Shown here piece by piece: positions 27,047 to 36,008 of a DNA stretch of 64,000 bases; the first letter of the stretch is position 1, and each line of letters begins with the position of its first letter. Made by a program: the position numbers and the translations under genes. Source of the DNA: Candidatus Poribacteria bacterium (lineage in GTDB: Bacteria; Poribacteria; WGA-4E; WGA-3G); the NCBI GenBank assembly GCA_012270865.1, contig JAAXHL010000124.1, positions 44,115 through 108,114 of the forward strand, in the 5' to 3' direction. The notes under the pieces were generated by a model that made no database searches, was not told the origin of the DNA, and saw only the letters and a program-made list of their open reading frames with translations.

Positions 27047-28096
27047 TCACTTAGGGGTCGGCAGATTTGCTAAGAGTTCCTCCAAGACCACCGTCGCATA
27101 TCCGCCTGCAGGGAGCGTGAAACTGAGACGTATTCCTGCATTATTACCAACAGTAGACACTTCATGTCGTTGGATCGGCATCCGTAGCGGTCTACGCGTT
27201 CCGGGTAATCGAATGCCAGCGACCTTCCGAAACTTTTCAAGGCGAACCCCGTCATCTGCGAGAACCGATATTTCCAAATCACGTACATCGCCACTCGGCA
27301 TCCGCATCTTGTAGCCGAAGATGGGTCCTGAGGGGCTAATCTCAAATGCGTCAGCGCGCGGCTGTTCGATGATGGCGTGCTCAACAAGAAAAGGTGCGCC
27401 GTTGCTATGTTTCACGGCAATATCTCCGTCACGGAGTTTGCCTAAATGTGGCATCCGTTTCTCAAGAATACGGTTAAAGAGGTGTGCTTGATATGCGGAG
27501 AGGTACAACCGTCGTAACCGGTGTGGAATGGCATTTACGACTGTTTCAACGGGTTTCTGCTGTGGAATATCATCGTTTGCGAGTATGTAGCATTTCACCG
27601 TTTCCCAATCCGCTTTCACCAGTGCCTTGCCGATGCGGTGTGAGTCATTTTTATTGCCAAACCGTTGCGCGCCAAACCGATTCGGGACACCTTCTGTTGC
27701 CAACCGATCCATCGCTGTCTCGATTTGCGTCAGTGTATCGTGCGGCATATCGCGTAAAGTGAGTTCAAAACGGTTACCGCGAAGATGACCGACTCGCAAT
27801 TTATGTATGTGCCGTTCTGCCCATAAGACCTCAATAGCGGGTTGTTCGATTCTCAACACCCGTTCCGGTGTTACGCCTTCGACAGATAATACTTGGGTCG
27901 TGACGGCGTTCTTATCCTTCAAACCTGCGTAACCAATATCCCGTGTATGGACCTGAAGTTCGCGTGCAATTCGGTTGATAGCCTCCATAGTGCTGAGATT
28001 CCGTTTCCGAATCGCGAAATAGGTATGTGTCCCGGTCCGAGAGGGTTCGTAGAGCGGTAGTTCTTCAACGATGAAATCTTCCGGTTCTTTAAACAT
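27047..28096 (-). CDS. truD: tRNA pseudouridine(13) synthase TruD
   Basis: A 349-aa enzyme that makes pseudouridine at position 13 of some tRNAs. The catalytic block GYAGLKDKNAVTTQ is at residues 55-68 with Asp61 as catalytic residue. FEDF-like opening EPEDFIVEE, GVPNRFGAQRFG and a family-typical C-terminal TLPAGGYATVVLEELL are present. Length is normal. It converges with the PEGA-domain gene, only two bases apart, with no separate terminator seen. Confidence 0.95.
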   Translation of the reverse strand: MFKEPEDFIVEELPLYEPSRTGTHTYFAIRKRNLSTMEAINRIARELQVHTRDIGYAGLKDKNAVTTQVLSVEGVTPERVLRIEQPAIEVLWAERHIHKLRVGHLRGNRFELTLRDMPHDTLTQIETAMDRLATEGVPNRFGAQRFGNKNDSHRIGKALVKADWETVKCYILANDDIPQQKPVETVVNAIPHRLRRLYLSAYQAHLFNRILEKRMPHLGKLRDGDIAVKHSNGAPFLVEHAIIEQPRADAFEISPSGPIFGYKMRMPSGDVRDLEISVLADDGVRLEKFRKVAGIRLPGTRRPLRMPIQRHEVSTVGNNAGIRLSFTLPAGGYATVVLEELLANLPTPK

Positions 28097-28105
28097 GTCA
28101 TTTTT

Positions 28106-28465
28106 TTATTCAGAGACTGTTTTTGGGGTATCTTGGACGGTCTGTGGAGTTGTCGGTTGCGTTTTCCGTAAGGCTATGATTGACACAATCAAAGCACCAA
28201 GTGCACAGAAAGCGACCCCCCAATCTTTTACTGCCGAAATAGCGATGCTGCGTCCTCGTAATTCCGCAACACCTGTTTCGACGTTCCGCAGGCGCGTATC
28301 AATAGCGTCAATCGTTGAATTAATTTTCTCAATATCTGACTTTATAGCGGTTTCTGACTCTTTCACAATCTCCCGTATCTTTTCCAAGTCTTGAGTGGTC
28401 AACTCACCGAGAGCTGGTAAAGTGGTCAGAGAAAAGAGTATAAAGAGAAAAAGTATCGTTTTCAT
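28106..28465 (-). CDS. Small exported coiled-coil protein
   Basis: A 119-aa protein with a signal peptide (MKTILFLFILFSLTTLPALG), a coiled-coil segment of about 45 residues (LEKIREIVKESETAIKSDIE and on) and a C-terminal hydrophobic segment (WGVAFCALGALIVSIIALRK). No family recognised. It ends nine bases before truD on the same strand and may share its transcript. Confidence 0.65.
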   Translation of the reverse strand: MKTILFLFILFSLTTLPALGELTTQDLEKIREIVKESETAIKSDIEKINSTIDAIDTRLRNVETGVAELRGRSIAISAVKDWGVAFCALGALIVSIIALRKTQPTTPQTVQDTPKTVSE

Positions 28466-28627
28466 GAAGTGTTCCAGTGCCAGTTTGGTTTATCCCCCTG
28501 CAATGGTGGGATAGTAGCAGAAACCAAAAAGGATTCTTTGCGGTGCTACCCTAAGCTGGTTAAAATAGTGTAGCAGATTGATGAAAATGAGGCAAGTTAA
28601 ATCGCACTCACAGACGAGAATATTTCC

Positions 28628-28656
28628 TTGCTATTGGCATCTAATTGTGGTATACT
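28628..28656 (+). promoter_or_regulatory. Sigma-70-type promoter of the ferredoxin fusion gene
   Basis: TTGCTA at 28628-28633, a 17-bp spacer and TATACT at 28651-28656, 33 bp before the ATG. An AAGGAGGG ribosome-binding site precedes the start. The rest of the 224-bp gap shows nothing else clear. Confidence 0.55.
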
Positions 28657-28689
28657 TAATAGTTAGATGTCAACAAAAAGGAGGGAAGA

Positions 28690-29976
28690 ATGGCTTACAT
28701 AATTTGTGAACCGTGTGTTGATGTCATGGACACTGCATGCGTCGATGTCTGTCCGGTAGACTGTATACACACCAGCGAAGGCGAGAAGCAGCTCTACATT
28801 GATCCGGACGTGTGTATTGACTGTGCGGCGTGTGAACCTGTGTGTCCGGTGGACGCGATCGCTATGGAAAGCGATGTCCCCGCTGAGTGGGAATCTTATA
28901 TTGAAATCAACCGCAAATTCTTCGAGACTTTCGTTAAACCAGAGACTTCGGACAGCGAAGCCGACGACACAGGTAAACCGAAACAAGGCAAAACACAAGG
29001 CATCCCCGAAGAGTTTGTGCAGCTGCCAGAGGTACCGGATACAAGACTCCGCACCCCGTTCAATGTGTTGGCGATGCTCGGTCAACCTATTCTCGGTGCG
29101 TTCTCATCAAAGTTCAAAACGCAGCTTGAGGAGATGGCAGGAAACACGCGTGTCTTCAGTTCTGCGGTATCTACAGGTATTAACAGTCTTGTTAACCTGA
29201 CACTCTATCCACTAATCCTTTTCTTCATCGGGTTCCGAGGGCAAGAAGCCGACCTTTTCTCAAGTAGCGGAAACTTGATGATCTTCCTCGGTATTGTCAT
29301 TGCGGTCACCGAAGGGATTTACCGTTTTAAGGATGAATTCGGTTCAACAATGGAACAGCCGCGTTACGGCGCGTCGTTCTACGGATGGATGATGTCGCTC
29401 GTTGCGACCCCACTTCTCATCGGCGCACGTTCTGCGTTGGTTTCGGAGCCAGCAGCACAACGGAAAACTGTGCCCGGGGCGGTCACTGTGGATGGCGCAA
29501 TTTATACCGACGATATCAAGGAACGATACCGACGTTACGGGATGATTAATCAGGTCTCAGAAATGGCGGACTACTATCGCATCGAAATTGAGTTCCCACG
29601 ATGGGTACCGCATTCCTCGATGAAAGAAGAATACGGTCTGCCGGATAGATTGCCGGACTATGACTACGAAGTCCATTTAAGTTCTCCGTATTCGATAGAA
29701 ACTACACCCGTATCGGAAACCACTGTTACAGTTCAGACGCAGCTTCCTGTGAACCCGAAGACAGGTCAGATGGAAGACCCACGGTTTGAGAATGTTGTCG
29801 GACGTGCAAGTTCTTTCCCGAACGGTTTTACGAGTGTCTTTCCGATTCAAGCGCAACCTGTGGATTTCCATACGCACTATCGGAACAGGGTACTCGAAAT
29901 TGTTGTCCCGAAAACTGGGACTTACGCTGAACTCGGCTTGGAACCGCCTATCCACTACGCGAAACTCAAGGGATAG
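28690..29976 (+). CDS. 7Fe-type ferredoxin fused to a membrane and beta-rich domain
   Basis: A 428-aa protein. The first 60 residues are a complete FdxA-type ferredoxin: cysteines 9, 17, 21 and 25 and a second set at 42, 45, 48 and 52, the spacing of 3Fe-4S plus 4Fe-4S proteins. After a linker, two or three hydrophobic segments occur between about 160 and 260 (LVNLTLYPLILFFIGF, LMIFLGIVIAVTEGI, MMSLVATPLLIGA). The last 150 residues are beta-rich with strand patterns YRIEIEFPRWVP and VLEIVVPKTG that recall Hsp20-like or CS folds. The fusion is not one I know. It suggests a membrane-bound electron carrier. Confidence 0.75.
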   Translation: MAYIICEPCVDVMDTACVDVCPVDCIHTSEGEKQLYIDPDVCIDCAACEPVCPVDAIAMESDVPAEWESYIEINRKFFETFVKPETSDSEADDTGKPKQGKTQGIPEEFVQLPEVPDTRLRTPFNVLAMLGQPILGAFSSKFKTQLEEMAGNTRVFSSAVSTGINSLVNLTLYPLILFFIGFRGQEADLFSSSGNLMIFLGIVIAVTEGIYRFKDEFGSTMEQPRYGASFYGWMMSLVATPLLIGARSALVSEPAAQRKTVPGAVTVDGAIYTDDIKERYRRYGMINQVSEMADYYRIEIEFPRWVPHSSMKEEYGLPDRLPDYDYEVHLSSPYSIETTPVSETTVTVQTQLPVNPKTGQMEDPRFENVVGRASSFPNGFTSVFPIQAQPVDFHTHYRNRVLEIVVPKTGTYAELGLEPPIHYAKLKG

Positions 29977-30055
29977 GTTTTCAACAGTTCTGATGTGTTA
30001 ACGTCTGGTTAGGTAGTGGCAAACAGTGTCCGCATGAAAATGGCGAGTAAGCACT

Positions 30056-31426
30056 ATGTTGGATAAAGAGACGCTTGTCGCTTATGACAAGCGTTATCTC
30101 TGGCATCCGTTCACGCAGATGCAAGATTGGATGACAGAGGATGTCGTCGTCATCGAACGTGGTGAGGGGTGTTACCTTGTAGATATTTCTGGGAACCGAT
30201 ATATTGATGGCACGGCATCTATGTGGACAAACGTCCACGGACACAATCACCCCAAAATAAATGCAGCACTCAAAACGCAGCTGGATAAAGTCGCACATAC
30301 GACACTGCTTGGATACAGTAATATCCCTGCGATTCAACTGGCACAAAAACTGGTGGAAATCACGCCTGCAGGACTCGACAAGGTATTTTACTCGGATAAC
30401 GGTTCAACGGCTGTCGAAATTGCCTTGAAGATGGCGTATCAGTACTGGCAACACAAGAGAGAATCGCAACGGGAACTCTTTATTCACTTTGATAATGCCT
30501 ACCACGGTGACACGATAGGTGCGATGAGTGTCGGCGGTATCAACAGTTTCCACAACACCTTTGATTCCCTCCTTTTCAGAGGTGTGCGTGTGTCTGCCCC
30601 TGAAACCTATCGTCCTGACCGTGATAGAGACGCGTCCGGGAATGGTAAGGGTGCTGCGTTGAAGACCCGCTGGCTCAATGCTGTGGAAGCTGCGCTCTCA
30701 GAAAATGTGGGTCGGATCGCTGGTATCATTCTGGAACCGCTTATTCAGGGTGCTGGTGGGATGCTGATGGCTCCGAGAGGCTTTCTGAAGGAGCTCTCCG
30801 TATTGGCGAAACGGTGGGAAGTGCTTCTGATCCTTGATGAGGTGATGACCGGTTTCGGACGCACCGGTAAAATGTGGGCATGTGAACACGAGAACGTTAC
30901 ATCTGACATCCTATGCACGGCAAAAGGTCTCGCTGCCGGTTACCTTCCGCTCGCTGCGACCCTTACCACAGACGACATCTATAACGCCTTCCTTGGCGAC
31001 TATAAAGACCTCAAAACCTTTTTCCACGGTCATACCTTCACAGGCAACCCTTTGGCATGTGCTGTGGCGTTAGAAAATATCGCTATTTTCGAGCGTGAAA
31101 ATCTCCTATCCGAACTTCAGCCTAAAATTGAACACTTCAGAGATCGACTTCAGGGTTTCTATGCGCTGCCGCACGTTGGGGACGTACGCGTGTGTGGTCT
31201 CGCTGCTGGTGTGGAACTTATGAGGGACCGAGAGACGGACACACCGTATCGGTTTGAAGAGAAGGTAGGTATCCGGGTATGCAAGGAAGCACTCAGTCGG
31301 GGTGCGATGCTCCGACCGCTTGTCAATACGATTGTCTTGATGCCACCGTTAAGCATATCCATTGCCGAGTTAGATTCGCTGCTGGACATCGTTTATAGTG
31401 CTATTGAGGTAGTCACAGGAAAATAG
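30056..31426 (+). CDS. bioA: Adenosylmethionine-8-amino-7-oxononanoate aminotransferase
   Basis: A 456-aa PLP-dependent class III aminotransferase that makes 7,8-diaminopelargonate in biotin synthesis. Typical BioA features are RYLWHPFTQMQDW near the start, FYSDNGSTAVEIALKMAYQYW, the LILDEVMTGFGRTGKMWACEH block near 260-281 and the lysine in CTAKGLAAGYLPLAAT near 288 that binds PLP. No other bio genes are in the window. It lies 79 bp after the ferredoxin fusion gene. Confidence 0.93.
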   Translation: MLDKETLVAYDKRYLWHPFTQMQDWMTEDVVVIERGEGCYLVDISGNRYIDGTASMWTNVHGHNHPKINAALKTQLDKVAHTTLLGYSNIPAIQLAQKLVEITPAGLDKVFYSDNGSTAVEIALKMAYQYWQHKRESQRELFIHFDNAYHGDTIGAMSVGGINSFHNTFDSLLFRGVRVSAPETYRPDRDRDASGNGKGAALKTRWLNAVEAALSENVGRIAGIILEPLIQGAGGMLMAPRGFLKELSVLAKRWEVLLILDEVMTGFGRTGKMWACEHENVTSDILCTAKGLAAGYLPLAATLTTDDIYNAFLGDYKDLKTFFHGHTFTGNPLACAVALENIAIFERENLLSELQPKIEHFRDRLQGFYALPHVGDVRVCGLAAGVELMRDRETDTPYRFEEKVGIRVCKEALSRGAMLRPLVNTIVLMPPLSISIAELDSLLDIVYSAIEVVTGK

Positions 31427-31570
31427 GCGGGGTTTGATGAAGATTAATTTATTAATTCGGTAATGTCTCAGGAACCTCTTGGTAGGAGCGAGCTGTGCTC
31501 GCGATCCGTATAATTCCGAAATATTTTCTTAAACTTCATGTAACCCCGCCTGCATGGGTTCGGAGTGCGT

Positions 31571-33709
31571 TTAGAAGCCGGCGCGGCCGACTGCCGTATT
31601 TTTCGCTCTATCCGTCACCTGAATCGTGATTGCGTGCGCGCCTTCTGGGAGCTCACCGGTTTCCAATAGGAGCTGCTCACTTTTGGAATCAAAGATACCG
31701 TCATCAGGGAAGATCGCCTTCCATTCCTGATCGCTGTCAATCTTATAGACGGCTTTCTCGATGGGTGTCGCCATATCTGTAACGGTACAGGTAATCTTAT
31801 AAGTGCCGTCACCGTTCTTAGCGGCTTGAATGTCACCGATAGCAGGTTGGGTATTATCTACATCAAAGGGTTTGCTCATCTTCTCAGCGGATTTCGCCCA
31901 GCCGACAGGATTGCTCAGTTTATCCGTAGCGACAACTTTCACCTGATAGCGTCCATCTGCGACGGTCGTAATATCCCACTCGTATTCAGCTTTGGTGAGT
32001 TCTTTTTTCAGGAGCCGCCAGTTTTCCTCGGTGGCTGCTTTGTAGTAGAGCGTATATTGGAGTGTATCATCGTTCGCATCGGCAACATTCCAAGTGACCT
32101 TCCAAGTTTTGGTGGGACTATCACTATTGCCGGATCCGCCGCTGCTACCACTTCTTGATCCTGGAGGCGGTAGATTGCCGCCGGAGCGTCGTCCCTGCTG
32201 TTGGTTACCACCGCTGCCGTCATCTATGGTGATACCGGTAAAACGTGGCTCAACATTCGCCTGTACGGAGGCGAGCGTAACCTTCTTCAAGACGGGTGTT
32301 TTCGCTGCGTCGGTTGTTGTGAACTTCGCGCGCCACTGGATGAATTGTGCATCTCCATTCGTAACTTGTGACCCTTCGGCGGTTGCGAGTTCATCTGACC
32401 AGTCGCTCCACGTGTCGTCCGGTTTTTTAGTATTACCGGTTCGGGTTGAGAAGGTAACCGTGGCATTTTCCTCCATACTCCCTTCCCAAGAGAGTTTTCC
32501 CCAACGGGAGAGGCTTTTTGCGTCGTGAACCTCTGACTCAAGCGTTCCTTCTTCCACGTAGTCGGTTGTAACGGTAAAGAGTTTACCGGGGTTGCCGGTT
32601 GCCAAGAGGGTCGTCGGTTTTCCGTCAACCTCTCTTTGATGGATCGCGACGACTTGGTCTGCTGAGCATTTACCGATTTCGGTATGATCACCTGTCATGG
32701 CGTTGACGCGATAGATTTTGCCTTCGTTTCCTGTTCCAACAAGAATTTGGGAGTCGCTTTCCAAAACGATCGCCAAGATAAGCGGTTCTGGCGAATTCCA
32801 AACCGATACGGTCGTACCGTCTGGGCGGATTTTGTAGAGATTAGACTTATTCTCTTGTGGCGGTCCACCGCCTGGAGGTGGCGGTCCTGTGGGTGTAGGT
32901 GGTCCTGCGCTGCCATTGCCACGGCGGTTTCTTGAGGGTTCAGCGGGTTGAGATGTAACCGCTGCAGCGTAGAGATTCCCTTTGCTGTCCATTTCGAGGA
33001 CACGAATTTCTTTTTCTCTCGCTTGATAAATAACCTTTGCGGTGCCGTCGTCCATAATGTGGTAGATGATGCCGTTGTCGCCGCTTCCTGCGTAGAAACC
33101 GTTTTCGTGGGCAAGGAGCGTCATAATATTTTGTTCTTCGGCATCAAATAGGACACTGGATTCACCGTCCGGTGTGATTTTGTAAATTTTGCCATCGGTA
33201 CCGGTTGCGGCGTAAAGATTCCCAGCATCGTCAAAGTGTAACGCCCAGACGTACTTATCGCCTTCATTGAGAATAGTTGTCGGCGGGGTCGTAGCGTCAG
33301 TGATTTTGTAAATCAAGCCGTCGGGTCCTGTGCCGGCATAGAGTGCGCCGTCGGGTCCGATTGCGAGGCTATAGATAGTGACTTCGGGTGAATTATAATA
33401 GAGTTCAGCGGAGTCGCCACCCGCACTAATTTTGTATATTTTCCCTTCGTTACCCGTACCGGCGTAGAGGTTGCCTTCTGAATCTTCAACGAGTGCCCAG
33501 ACTTGGGTCTCTTTCAATTTCGTGAAATCGTCAATCTTCAGGGACAGCATCACGTCCCCGGTACTTGTGAGCGAGAGGTTTTTAGGCTTACCAGACTCGA
33601 AATCCGAATGGTTCTGCTGTTCCCACAACGAAGTTTTTACAGCGGATGCGACTCCGGCGAAAATAAGGATAGTAAGAATAAAACTCCAAAAGGAGATGAC
33701 GCGGCGCAT
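31571..33709 (-). CDS. Secreted beta-propeller-like protein with Gly/Pro-rich linkers
   Basis: The ATG at 33709 is preceded by AGGAGGG eight bases upstream and opens a signal peptide (MRRVISFWSFILTILIFAGVASA), giving 712 aa. Repeated phrases NLYAGTGNEGKIYKI, ALYAGTGPDGLIYKI, NLYAATGTDGKIYKI and FYAGSGDNGIIYHI mark propeller blades of about 45 residues over residues 45-400. A Pro/Gly-rich insert (PPTPTGPPPPGGGPP) interrupts one blade, and a second linker rich in Gly, Ser and Gln divides the propeller from C-terminal fibronectin-like repeats (KTWKVTWNVADANDDTLQY). Likely exported or surface-located; ligand unknown. It lies 132 bp downstream of the second S55 gene. Confidence 0.75.
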   Translation of the reverse strand: MRRVISFWSFILTILIFAGVASAVKTSLWEQQNHSDFESGKPKNLSLTSTGDVMLSLKIDDFTKLKETQVWALVEDSEGNLYAGTGNEGKIYKISAGGDSAELYYNSPEVTIYSLAIGPDGALYAGTGPDGLIYKITDATTPPTTILNEGDKYVWALHFDDAGNLYAATGTDGKIYKITPDGESSVLFDAEEQNIMTLLAHENGFYAGSGDNGIIYHIMDDGTAKVIYQAREKEIRVLEMDSKGNLYAAAVTSQPAEPSRNRRGNGSAGPPTPTGPPPPGGGPPQENKSNLYKIRPDGTTVSVWNSPEPLILAIVLESDSQILVGTGNEGKIYRVNAMTGDHTEIGKCSADQVVAIHQREVDGKPTTLLATGNPGKLFTVTTDYVEEGTLESEVHDAKSLSRWGKLSWEGSMEENATVTFSTRTGNTKKPDDTWSDWSDELATAEGSQVTNGDAQFIQWRAKFTTTDAAKTPVLKKVTLASVQANVEPRFTGITIDDGSGGNQQQGRRSGGNLPPPGSRSGSSGGSGNSDSPTKTWKVTWNVADANDDTLQYTLYYKAATEENWRLLKKELTKAEYEWDITTVADGRYQVKVVATDKLSNPVGWAKSAEKMSKPFDVDNTQPAIGDIQAAKNGDGTYKITCTVTDMATPIEKAVYKIDSDQEWKAIFPDDGIFDSKSEQLLLETGELPEGAHAITIQVTDRAKNTAVGRAGF

Positions 33710-33841
33710 TGAAAATACCCTCCTATAGGGTTGTTTAAGCGAATCTTGATCGTAATGTGACAAGTCGCCAAATTGAAGTATGTGTCCGTAGGTGCAGTCT
33801 CCAAGCGTATCTACGAGGCACAAAGGTTTGTAGATGTAATG

Positions 33842-35725
33842 TTATTCGGCGTTCCTATCAACAACAAAACGGATGAAACCACTACCAGAAATCACGTAGT
33901 CTGTGGACACCTTATCAACATGTAAGGCTGTTCCCGAAGTGTACCCACTATTGCCGACGACCTGTTTCGCGGTATTCATGACAGACATGACTGAAGGCGG
34001 TAGGTTCGAGAACTCTTCGCCTTGAACAGTGAGCCCCGGTTGGGGTACAGAGAGTTCCAAAACGATATTGGAATTGTTTTCCTCGCGTTTCAACAGTTCG
34101 ACGAGTTGGTTAATGTTTCTGTATCGGAAATTATAGGGTGCCCGGGAACGCTGCCACGACTGGTAGAAATTGCCGTTGGAGGCGAGGAGTAAAACGAGTC
34201 CGTCAGGCGTATCTTTTGGAATTGTGATCGTTCCTGTTAGAACGATAGGCATCTCAAGATAGGGCTGCAGCGTTATTTCGACTGCGACGGTCTCGCCGGG
34301 ACGATACCGCAGTTTATCGACGCGTAGGCTCTGGATTCCTGCTGTCCGGCGTTTATCTTCTATCTTGATATCGAGATCAACTTTTTCTACGTGAACCTTT
34401 GTGTACGTGTTGCTATCCAACATTGACATCGGCAACGATAGTGTTTGCATGACCCCGGACGCGGGTGAACCGCTGGAAGAATAAATATTGTTATAGGTTA
34501 ACTCTCGATTCTTCAGATCAGGGTGATCTTTTAAGGTAATCTTTGTGCTCAAGTTAACCGTATGGTCGTGGAAATAGAATTCCAGGGCATCCAAGAGAAA
34601 AGATGTGCCTATTCCGGCATAAAGACCAGATACGCCGCGATCCCTTATCACTTCATAGTATTTTTGGTGCTGTTTCCCGTCAGTTGTCTGTATGTTGACA
34701 TTGACCGGAATATAGCTCGGGTGTTTCCCGATAATACCTGCGATGGAAGTTTCTCTATCTTGGACTAAGGTGCCGATGGGTTGTGTCGGTGCGGCGATTT
34801 TTGAAGATCTGGCTCTGCTTGGGAGAATGAAATGTACGTATCCACCCGAAAGCGGTAGGTTCACATTCCCTTCCGACGATGCCCCGTGTCCATAAGCGAG
34901 TAATTCTTTCCCGTCTACATGGGTGATCGTTCCGTAACCGAACATCGTTACATCGCCACGGACAAATTCGGTTCCGATAATTTGTCCTTCCTCAATAGGT
35001 GATTCTTTAATACCTCCGCCGCCGCCTGCCGCTTGGACGGGTGTAAAGTTGAATTTATTAAAGACCGGTTTAACGAACCGCATCAGTTCTGGCTTCAGTG
35101 GTGGCATTGCGAGCGGTATTGATAGCCGGGCAGACTGCGTTCGGACCGGGAGATTAGAAAGGTTGTGAGACCACATTTCTTCAAAGGTCCGAGGCATCTC
35201 GGTAACTTTACCGTCGCGAAGGAGAGACGCACCCATATCTAAACCGGATGCTTGTACCCCAGCTGCAGCACCGAAATCAAAGAGTTGCGTGCCTTGGTAA
35301 CTCAAATTGGGTTCCATGCCACGTTGTGCCACTTTAACCATCAATTCGATGGGTGTTACGCCAAAGAGGTTAGCATGTTCGCGCTGATTGAAATATCCGA
35401 GAGACAGTGCCCCCATGAGCCGTCCGTTCATATACATCGGACTCCCACTCATCCCACCTGCGACACCCGTCTGTTTAAAGTTGTCACTAAGACCTTTACA
35501 CCATACGACGTGCCATCCTGGAAAATAATCGTACTCAACGCTTACAACTTCGTAGTCAAATTCTTCAACCGTTGTTCCAGAAAATACCGTGTAGCCTTTC
35601 CCTTTCATACCCTGTTTCACTTCGGACAACGGCATAAACTTCTCAGCATCCCACTTAATCTGTGCGTGGCTATAGTAGGTAGTCAAGCAGAACACTATCA
35701 GTGTGCAAACCCAAGCCTTTTTCAC
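33842..35725 (-). CDS. Secreted S55 (SpoIVB-like) peptidase-domain protein, paralogue 2
   Basis: A GTG start with GGGAGGAG seven bases upstream gives 627 aa and a proper signal peptide (VKKAWVCTLIVFCLTTYYSHA). It aligns over its whole length with the protein at 19190-21037: MPLSEVKQGMKGKGYTVFSG, GGMSGSPMYMNGRLMGAL (serine near residue 93), ELLAYGHGASSEGNV and the C-terminal RYRPGETVAVEITLQPYLE. A Gly-rich segment (VQAAGGGGGIKESP) replaces a Ser-rich one in the paralogue. It is followed by the propeller-like gene, so the two copies have different neighbours. Substrate unknown. Confidence 0.85.
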   Translation of the reverse strand: MKKAWVCTLIVFCLTTYYSHAQIKWDAEKFMPLSEVKQGMKGKGYTVFSGTTVEEFDYEVVSVEYDYFPGWHVVWCKGLSDNFKQTGVAGGMSGSPMYMNGRLMGALSLGYFNQREHANLFGVTPIELMVKVAQRGMEPNLSYQGTQLFDFGAAAGVQASGLDMGASLLRDGKVTEMPRTFEEMWSHNLSNLPVRTQSARLSIPLAMPPLKPELMRFVKPVFNKFNFTPVQAAGGGGGIKESPIEEGQIIGTEFVRGDVTMFGYGTITHVDGKELLAYGHGASSEGNVNLPLSGGYVHFILPSRARSSKIAAPTQPIGTLVQDRETSIAGIIGKHPSYIPVNVNIQTTDGKQHQKYYEVIRDRGVSGLYAGIGTSFLLDALEFYFHDHTVNLSTKITLKDHPDLKNRELTYNNIYSSSGSPASGVMQTLSLPMSMLDSNTYTKVHVEKVDLDIKIEDKRRTAGIQSLRVDKLRYRPGETVAVEITLQPYLEMPIVLTGTITIPKDTPDGLVLLLASNGNFYQSWQRSRAPYNFRYRNINQLVELLKREENNSNIVLELSVPQPGLTVQGEEFSNLPPSVMSVMNTAKQVVGNSGYTSGTALHVDKVSTDYVISGSGFIRFVVDRNAE

Positions 35726-35791
35726 AGTGTTACTCCTCCCTGAACTGTTCAAAATCTGTTTTTTTGTTCGTAACAAGAATCTCAATGTCAT

Positions 35792-35851
35792 GTCATATTC
35801 TAAAAACATTCAAGAATAATGGTCATATTCCAAAAATATTCAAGACTAATG
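35792..35851. repeat. Two tandem copies of a 30-bp unit
   Basis: Copies at 35792-35821 and 35822-35851 begin GTCATATTC and end with TAATG; 27 of 30 positions agree. They lie in the gap between the second S55 gene and the divergent glpK, where promoters of both genes are expected, so they could be operator sites. Confidence 0.8.
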
Positions 35852-36008
35852 ATATATTATATCAAAATAGCGAACCTGATGTCAACTGAATTGCTAAAAA
35901 AGTTGTTATATGAGTCTACCTAAGCGTGATTTCCAATTGCTATTTTTTCTTTCGCGTGTTATCTTTAACATAAGATTTCAGCATCCATCAGGAGAATTTG
36001 TTTAGAAT

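Noticed and set aside
28466..28689. Possible tRNA or small RNA in the gap
   Set aside because: I could not form a cloverleaf or a stable stem with a terminator; only the promoter of the ferredoxin fusion gene is convincing.
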